Shown: piece by piece, positions 56,240 through 64,000 of the stretch
How positions within the stretch are numbered: the stretch's first letter is position 1
Layout of the letters: each line of letters begins with the position of its first letter
From: Trichopria drosophilae
Lineage: Eukaryota; Arthropoda; Insecta; Hymenoptera; Diapriidae
DNA: 64,000 nt
Assembly: GCA_030407085.1 (NCBI GenBank)
Contig: CM059587.1
Coordinates: 107,059,501-107,123,500, forward strand
Direction: 5' to 3'
Program-made: the position numbers and the translations under genes
Notes under the pieces: model-generated
Databases searched by the model: none
What the model was told of the DNA's origin: nothing
The model's input: only the letters and a program-made list of their open reading frames with translations

Positions 56240-59200
56240 TGTAGAAGTTTTATTTTAGTAGAAGTAATTATTGAGGAAACCCGACAATACAAAAAAAAAA
56301 CAATTAATTCGCATTATGTAAATAAACGTTATTGACGTTCATATTTTACTATGGAAATAATAATATCAGATTTAAATACCTTATGATGAATATTTAATAG
56401 AATGTGCTAGATAATATTTTACATTGTCCAACGTTTCTATTCTAAATATAAGGAGGTACTTAACATGTCCATTGCAAAATTATTGCGAAATTCCATACGG
56501 AAGTATGGTAAATTTTTCATTTTCCACGATACCTGTATTTAAAATTTTCCAGCTTGAACAGAATATTTTCTGTAACATTGTATTTGCAAATGAAAATATC
56601 CGATTTGGTACGGGAATTCAACAAGAAAATACACAGGAATTGAAACACGCGTTTCTTCAAAGTACGCTAGATGGCGCACAAATCCAAAATTGAACTCGAC
56701 CGTTATTCAGTTCAAACATAAAACTTATTTCACCTTTTTTTGACATTGAATAAAAAATGTATTTAAGAAAAACAAAATTAAGATTTATTCTGCGAAAATA
56801 GATTTTTTGAACTCCGCTACATTTTAGAAAATAGCAATGAAATTTTATTAAAGTCTAGTTTAATGTTCACCTTCACATTTATTTATAACATCCAAACAGG
56901 ACGTACATCTTAAATAGATCGTTCATAGCACTTTCCCATGATAACTAAAAGGACTTCTCAAAGAAATCATAATTACAACATAAAAAATGAGTTCCTGAAT
57001 AAGTCTATGACTAAAATTAATAACTTCGAAGAGGTTTGCTTATAGTTTTTAATTTATCTCATATGTGATCATCATATCTTTTGTAATGTCACCGCTAGTT
57101 TGTACATCTATTTCTTACACAGACACTAGGTGGTGACCGAATCTAAAAATGAAATCGTGCAATCTGTACATTCATATGCAGACCGATGGACGATGTATCC
57201 ATAATGAAAGTAAAAGTGGTTTTACGATATTTAGCAATTGAAATCACATTTTTTTATTGTTATCATGGAATCTTCGCTGCATTAAATGTAACAGAGATTC
57301 AAATCGTCATGAATAATGATACAGACGCAAAAAATAATTCAATTAAAAATGACTGATATAATAATAACGCAAAACATAGCGTTTATAATTTTCAGAAATT
57401 AATTTTTTTTTTTTAAATAATAAATAATAAATGTCTTGTTTTCTTCAAAACAAATAAGATATACAATTCTACAGTTTCTACGGCCGAAAGTATCGCATTA
57501 TATAGATCTTGAGAAATGAGAAATTTATTTGTTTATTTAATTGATGACCATTTCTCGTAGGCGTTAAAAATTTAGGATTCTAAATCAAAATATTTGTATC
57601 TTTTTGACTAATGATATTTTTAAAAAATAATCATGGAATTGTTCCTATGTGTCATCAGTTTTAATATTAAACTGAAATCAGATGTTTTTTAAATGCCAGC
57701 AATTTTCGGAATATTCATCAATTTGTTACAATCTCCCAATTATTGTTTATTATTCAATTTTGTTATTGTCACAGTTTAAAAATCATGTTTTTTACTATTG
57801 GAAATCTTTTACGAATCGGTGGGTTTTGAAAAGTTGAAAAATATTGTTTTTATTAGTCAACAAATTCCTAAAATTATTGATGGTTTGATGCGAAGCTAAA
57901 AATATGTTGATAATTGTCATTGAAAACATTAATGACGGCAATCGTCGATAAATTTATTGTTATTAGGAAAAACAAGGTAACCTTTTTTTGAAATCTCGAG
58001 ACAAATCGATTTAAAGTTATTTTTTAAAATAATTTTAAAATATGACATTGAATCAAAATTTTGATGTGAGAGATTTATTTTAAATAAACTATTCATACCG
58101 TTTTCGATGTTTTATCAATTTTTTTAAACGTGTAGTTTCCATGAGTGATTCATATTAATTTTTTGTTAAGTCGAACTTTTTTTACAAAACTTTTTTCCAC
58201 CGATCTGCAACAAACTTTAACTTGACCGTTTATTGCATAATTTTGGTACTTACGCAGATGGAAATATTTCGTTATGACAAGTACATTACAAGTACTAATT
58301 ACTATTGTGTATGTACTAATAAATAATTAGTAAACTTAAATATAAATAATAAACTATGAACATTAAATCCTAATACAAAAATTTGGTGTCAAGTTTCGCA
58401 AGTTGCTGATAGGACGTGTTAAATCAGTCAAGTATCATCTAATTTTTGTATACTTAACAATTTAGCATTTATATTTAGTAATTTCTTAATTGCCATAAAT
58501 TATGAAAGGAAATTTCCGATAGCAAAATTTTGTGGTGATATTTAACAATGTCCAACCATGTGAAAGTTGTCAATAGCATGCTTTTCAAATGGGTAATCAA
58601 TACGGTACTCAATGACAACTCGAAAACCTTTATCGACATTTTATCGCTGAAACACAACACATTGTCCAGTTACTCACCGATGGACAGTATGAGTTTAGGA
58701 AAATCCACCCTGCTGCAACTACCCACATTTTTTACACCCCATGGCCAACTATCTCTCTTTTTGCTTGTATACGCATCAGCAATAAAAATGCAAAGAGTGA
58801 GAGGGTAAATTCTTATCGTGTACTACGTTAATCGAATTTCGCGACCTTTTTACGCACCCCCTAATATTACGAAATTTAAAGGGGCTATTTTGGATATCTC
58901 GAATGCCGCGAAAATTGATAGCATTTGATGTTTTGATAAAAGTAGTGTTTACTTAAATAAAGTAGGGGTTACATTTGTTTTGGAAGGATTGTATATGATA
59001 GGAATAATTGTCTAAAAAATTGAAAATAAAAATTTTAGAATATTTAACATTTTTCGTTATCTACATTTCAAATGTTTGCACCAGCAACTTTCAAAGAAAA
59101 AAATTGAGTACATCACGAAATTTGGGTAGATATTTTGTTTTCTACCTAACGAGTTTGGGAACGTCAATGACTTCTTTACCCTTAATGCGAACGTCTTTAT

Positions 59201-61900
59201 GAATATATAATATATAATATTGAATTTAGACTTTTTAAGAAAAATAAAACTTTCATACAGAAAATATGTGTATATATTATAAAATAATAACAATATTTTT
59301 ATAATGTGAATAAATCATATGTTTCTCTATTCACGTTTTAAGGTTATAGAATATGACATCCAAAATATCGGAATGTGTTCATCGGAAAATTATTTTTAAG
59401 TCTGCAATAGGTTACATATATGTAAATATGCTGTGTAATGGCGTCCCTGATGCATCGAGATATACGGTTACGATGGAAATACACTAAATTTCGTATTAAT
59501 CTATGCCCTTTACTAAATAATAAACATACTTTAAGGTGTACTAAAAACTAAGATAACATGTTAAATATCAAACTTATTGATATCCGATTTAAGAGAACTA
59601 AGTGAACATTAAAACCCGTTTATCTCGAAATGCTGATGAAATCATGTCAGTTATATTGTTATGGATTTAGAGCACATAGTTACATATTAGTATCAGTTTG
59701 AAACCCGTAGAAATCCACGAACCAGTACTTGGTTTTTGTTTTCGTTAAAAAAATGATTTGTTAAATACAAAACTTGAAATCAATTAATTACACAGCACAA
59801 CAAAATTTTGTTATCTTATACGAGTTGATTATGATATGATTTTTGCTCCAGAATTCAAATGTGACCATCAAAATATCCAATTCACTCTTATTTTTGAGAT
59901 ATTAAAGGTCAAAAGGGTTAAAAATTCGATTCTAGGAATTTTTTATCATCTATTTAGAAAAAAAAATCTGTTGTCCCGCCATCAACAGTCAATTCTGGTA
60001 GGATTTTTCCCGCAGAATCCATATATATATATTCCAAAATATTGAATTGTTATTGTGTCATATTTTGGGTTTTCCTCGAAAAGTAGCCAAGACAATGAGT
60101 TAGAGGTGATTCGAATTCCAAAAAGTGCGTCGAATATATTGGAAACGCTATTTTGCATTTCTTGTTTTGTTTCTTTAATCACATCCTATAATAGATGTAA
60201 AAAATGTCCAAAAACACAATTTTTGACCCATTGGACCTGCAATTTGGTCAAAGAATAAGTCCACATCAATATTTTGGAGTGCATATTTGAATTCCGTGAG
60301 TATTTCAAATGAATAACAGTGTAGTACGTAAAAAATACTTCGTCATGAAAATTGCCAAACTTTTCCAAGTTAAGAACATCAGAACATTGTCAGGGTTTTT
60401 CTTGCAGTGTCAAAAGACATTGCTGATTCTTTATCTAAATATTACAGAAAAATGGTTTGATTTCAGTCACATCACCTATGAAAACAATTGTTATGTATTT
60501 CGATGATTTTTAGTACTTATTTGTGAGAATCTAGTGACCTGGACTCTGAAACACACAAGTCTGAAATTGTTTATGTCTGTCTTCAGACAAGAAAATTGGT
60601 AAACTTTTGTAAGAAATAAGTTTAAAATAGTAAATAGAAAATGGAGTAATCTACTGAACAGAACATTTGTAAAATTAAGTAAATTGTTGAAAATGCAACG
60701 AAGATTATTTATTTGACTGTTTTTCATAAATTAATGAAAATAGATCTTGGTATAGCAGTCTCTCATACTGAAAAGTAAATAATATGTAATAATACATAAG
60801 TAAACAAATAACCAAAGGGTTGTCGATTTCAACCACGAAATTATGCTATGTAAATAGGAAAAATGGCTTTAAAATATTGTAATATTGCCTTAATTAAATT
60901 CTGACAGATATAGACAAATTTTACTAACGAATTTAGCATTTAGAATTTAGAACATTTGTAAATTCAAAATGCCTACGCTAGTTATGACGCAATTATAACA
61001 CTGAGGAAATGCCTTTTACCAGGTACAAGATGGTGCCTTTTAAACAATTTCTTCTAGTCCATAAATATTATAACTGGCGAAGAAAACCTTGTAACTAGTA
61101 AAAGAAATAGTGCTGTGTCTCCATAATATGTAAAAGATCATTGCGGGGTAAAGGGTACTTTTCTCTGTGAATGCATCACTTTCTATCATAAAAAGTATAA
61201 GATTACTAGAAAAATAATTGTCAGAAATGAAGGTGTTTTATCTATTCTCTATTGTAAAAAAATAAATCTATGAGCTAAGGTATCTGTGACATAATTTTGT
61301 CGAAAATTATGCACTTTTGTTTCAAACATGTTCCAGATAATAATGCTATGATATTTAAAATAAAAATGTAGTATTTCAACAAAATGAAGCAAAATAAAAA
61401 TGCCCATTATTGAACTTTATATCCTATAATGCTTTGCGACGATTCCGTGCAGATCTCACTTGTACAATCTTATAAAAAAATATGATATTTTAAAAATAAT
61501 CGTTTAAAACCTCGAAAAGTAAGAAAAATTTATTACTGCAATAATTTGACACTACTGAAAACTTGCCCTCGACTTGCGTAATGAATGGTAACTATTTTAG
61601 ATTTCAACATAAATTGATAATAGTTATTATAGAATATTTACGATTTTAATTACTTTTCAATTGAATTTTATCCTACGTTTTGGGAAAGCAAAGCACCAAA
61701 ATATTTTCTGCGTGACAACTAAATTCACCCAAAACATTACAATATTCATTCAACAATTTAACGGAACAATACAAAGTTTACGATTAAAACTGAAAATTCC
61801 ACACTATACACTATTTCCTCGTATACCTTCGTGACTTTTTAAGCAATGTATTATTAATGACCATTCGTTCAGCGGTCGAACCCGAATGAGATTTTATGAG
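56240..61900. other. AT-rich desert without islands
   Basis: 5.6 kb of AT-rich DNA with only short, unrecognised open frames and no GC-rich patch comparable to those before 56.2 kb. I see no repeat family from the rest of the window. Confidence 0.55.
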
Positions 61901-61915
61901 CATTTTATTGCGATT

Positions 61916-61977
61916 AACCTGTTGATCACGAAAGGCGAACTAATATCAACCTCACTGTTTCATCTGATCAACAGGTT
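61916..61977. repeat. Perfect 13-bp inverted repeat with 36-nt loop
   Basis: AACCTGTTGATCA (61,916-61,928) is exactly reverse-complemented by TGATCAACAGGTT (61,965-61,977). The outer CGA..TT / AATTTCG bases extend the pairing weakly. It may be a small palindromic element or a transcribed hairpin. Confidence 0.65.
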
Positions 61978-61979
61978 CA

Positions 61980-64000
61980 ATTTCGTTGGAAAATGTGACA
62001 AATCAACCTGCTAAAAATACAACGAAGAAAGATATTTTAATACTCCATAGTGTCAATCCAATGCAAAATAATATTTTACAAAAAATAAAAATATCCCCTA
62101 AAATGACAAAAATATTTTGCAATTCGACTCGTTATTCTGATTTACTTACATTAAAAAATACAATATTTTACTGGTATAATGTTGTCCATTTTTTTATTAA
62201 ACTGCCAAGACTTCCTATTCATATAATAACAAAAATCAGTAAATATCATGGAAATTGACCATAAAATGGGCTCATTTTTTTAGACATAAATATTGTAATT
62301 GATGAAACAACATAGCGTATGCGAAATGACTAATCCCAAACATTTGTTGAAAATTTTTTTTAAGATATATTTTTGCAACGGTGGATTTTGCAGAATTAAA
62401 ATGCAATTATACTTATGAAATGTTAATTGGCATTTAAATGAGTCGCGGCGATAACAAAGTTATGAACTGAATAGACACAATGTAGAATAATTTAGAATAT
62501 GACGTGTTGCACAATAAAAACTAGTGTTTATTAAGTATTTAGAATTATTTTCCCCCAAGATTCACATTGCCTGATTAAACACCAATAAAACAATTTCAAT
62601 ATTACATCATTGTTATAATGGTCCTTTCTTATATAGTCATGATTATTAATTTATTTGTCAACTTGTAGGGCACTAATATTATCTCATTATTTCACATTTT
62701 TTACATTGATTTGTAAATTAAATTTTGATTTACGCGTTTTGTTATTCCCATATGTTTTCATACATTAAACATTTTATGTTAATTTTTTACGTATTTTTAT
62801 CTGATCCTTTTCCTTATTTATTTCTATTTTTCTTTGACTTTTGATTTCAAATAATATCGTCTACCACATTGATATAATACCAAGAAACTTTCCTCTATTA
62901 TTTTAATATACATATAGTTGATATCAATTGTACGGAAATTTTTTTAAATAAGAGCGATTCCAAATAATTGTGACATAGAAATCCTTGAGAATTTAATTCA
63001 TCACCGTCGATCATCAGCTGGAACCACCCCGATGAGATTATAATCTTGTAAATTCATTGTGACGAATCTTTTCTAAAAATAAAACGTATTCTAAAGTTCT
63101 AAAAATGTCCTCTTTCTATTTAAAAAATAAAAGTAGTTCTAATTATGTGCAAATTACAGAAAGAGAATAGGCAACTGTTTTTTATTTGGTGATCCAGGAT
63201 ATATTTATATGAATGTTTGCTTAGCGCCAGTAAAATACTTGATAATTAGATATAAAAAAAGCGAAGAAAATAAACATTCACTTTACTTCGTAATTAAAAT
63301 CACTATTGTTTCATTATGATTTATTTGTTTCATAAATTTACCAGATACTAGTACTACTAGATGATCGCTAAGTACATTATTGAAAGTATAAAACTGTGTT
63401 TCTTCAAATATAAACGACAAATGTTCGATCATTAGATAATGATCTAAGTGTTAGTTTTACGTGTTAGGTAATACAAGGTATTAAAAAAGTTAATAAAGAC
63501 ATGAGGAAATGGAAATAATAGTTTTGAAAGTTTGGACCTACAATTTTAGAAAAGACTGATTTTACGGTGAAAATATGCATATGGAATTAATGTTATTTCG
63601 AATTGTTTTATTGGATAAAACTTCTCAATCAAAAAGAGTTAACGGTTATTTGGTTGATTATCACCAACGGCAGAATCTAATTAACTTGATTTGAATTTTT
63701 GTTAACCAGTTACTCATATCTGATGAAATTTTCAAATGGTGCAGTGGTACTTGTAAGAAATATCTCTTGAATACTTCTGTGAAGTTACAAAAGTACTATA
63801 AAATTGCACCAAAATATTGCGAAATTACAATATAATTTAAGAAAATAATAACCTAATTTCTGGAATTACATCAAATATCGCAAAATTACAACAAAAATGT
63901 CACTATTGCGATAGTTATGTATTTTTACAGCACTTAGTGGAAGTTATCAAATGTATTGTATGAAAATGTACAGTTTTTGTCAGAAATACTAGACAAATTA
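61980..64000. other. AT-rich non-coding stretch
   Basis: No supported feature. The Lys/Asn-rich 90-codon frame at 61,986-62,258 is what AT-rich DNA yields by chance. Confidence 0.5.

Noticed and set aside
61986..62258. 90-codon Lys/Asn/Thr-rich frame
   Set aside because: Composition is that of AT-rich non-coding DNA, with no domain.

Overview
This window looks like a gene-poor stretch of insect nuclear DNA, most likely hymenopteran. That assignment is an inference from the sequence style: an AT-rich background, short GC- and CpG-rich islands every 1-4 kb, a non-LTR retrotransposon of arthropod type, and many small decayed DNA-transposon copies. I find no host protein-coding exon that I can recognise. 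The only recognisable protein is a frameshifted reverse transcriptase on the minus strand (5.1-6.3 kb). Every other long reading frame lies in a repeat, in a GC-rich island, or has no recognisable domain.

The most informative non-repeat signals are two places on the minus strand (near 9,837 and 29,282) where a 3' splice site is fused directly to a 5' splice site (TTTCAG|GTGAGTA after a pyrimidine tract). This is the form of recursive-splicing 'ratchet' sites in giant insect introns. With the absence of exons and the many CpG-rich, GATA-motif-rich islands, it suggests that at least part of the window lies in a very long intron of a minus-strand gene, probably a regulated developmental one. The gene cannot be named from here.

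Layout. 0-6.4 kb: AT-rich DNA with tRNA-like loci, a TTAA-flanked transposon (2.34-3.56 kb) and the truncated LINE. 6.4-17.9 kb: spaced GC islands, a ratchet-site candidate, a decayed ~140-165 bp tandem repeat (10.8-11.45 kb) and a second TTAA element (16.3-17.0 kb). 18.04-19.25 kb: a transposon-like unit with 12-bp inverted ends, packed with the palindrome GGACGTCC. 19.3-29.3 kb: islands and desert, a partial TTAA element, the first copies of a second TTAA family, and the other ratchet candidate. 30-31 kb: an element with ~170 bp inverted ends. 31.4-37 kb: a tRNA-like locus, islands and more of the second TTAA family. 41.5-43.7 kb: a decayed 9-bp minisatellite (CGATACTTN). 44.75-45.86 kb: a decayed A/C-rich repeat. 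49.8-50.8 kb: a TIR element with a TA-flanked MITE nested inside. 54.76-55.44 kb: two head-to-head copies of a ~300 bp TIR element forming a long palindrome.

After about 56.2 kb the regular islands stop, and the last 7.8 kb is plain AT-rich sequence with one good hairpin (61.9 kb). All counts and alignments were made by eye; no database or folding program was used.
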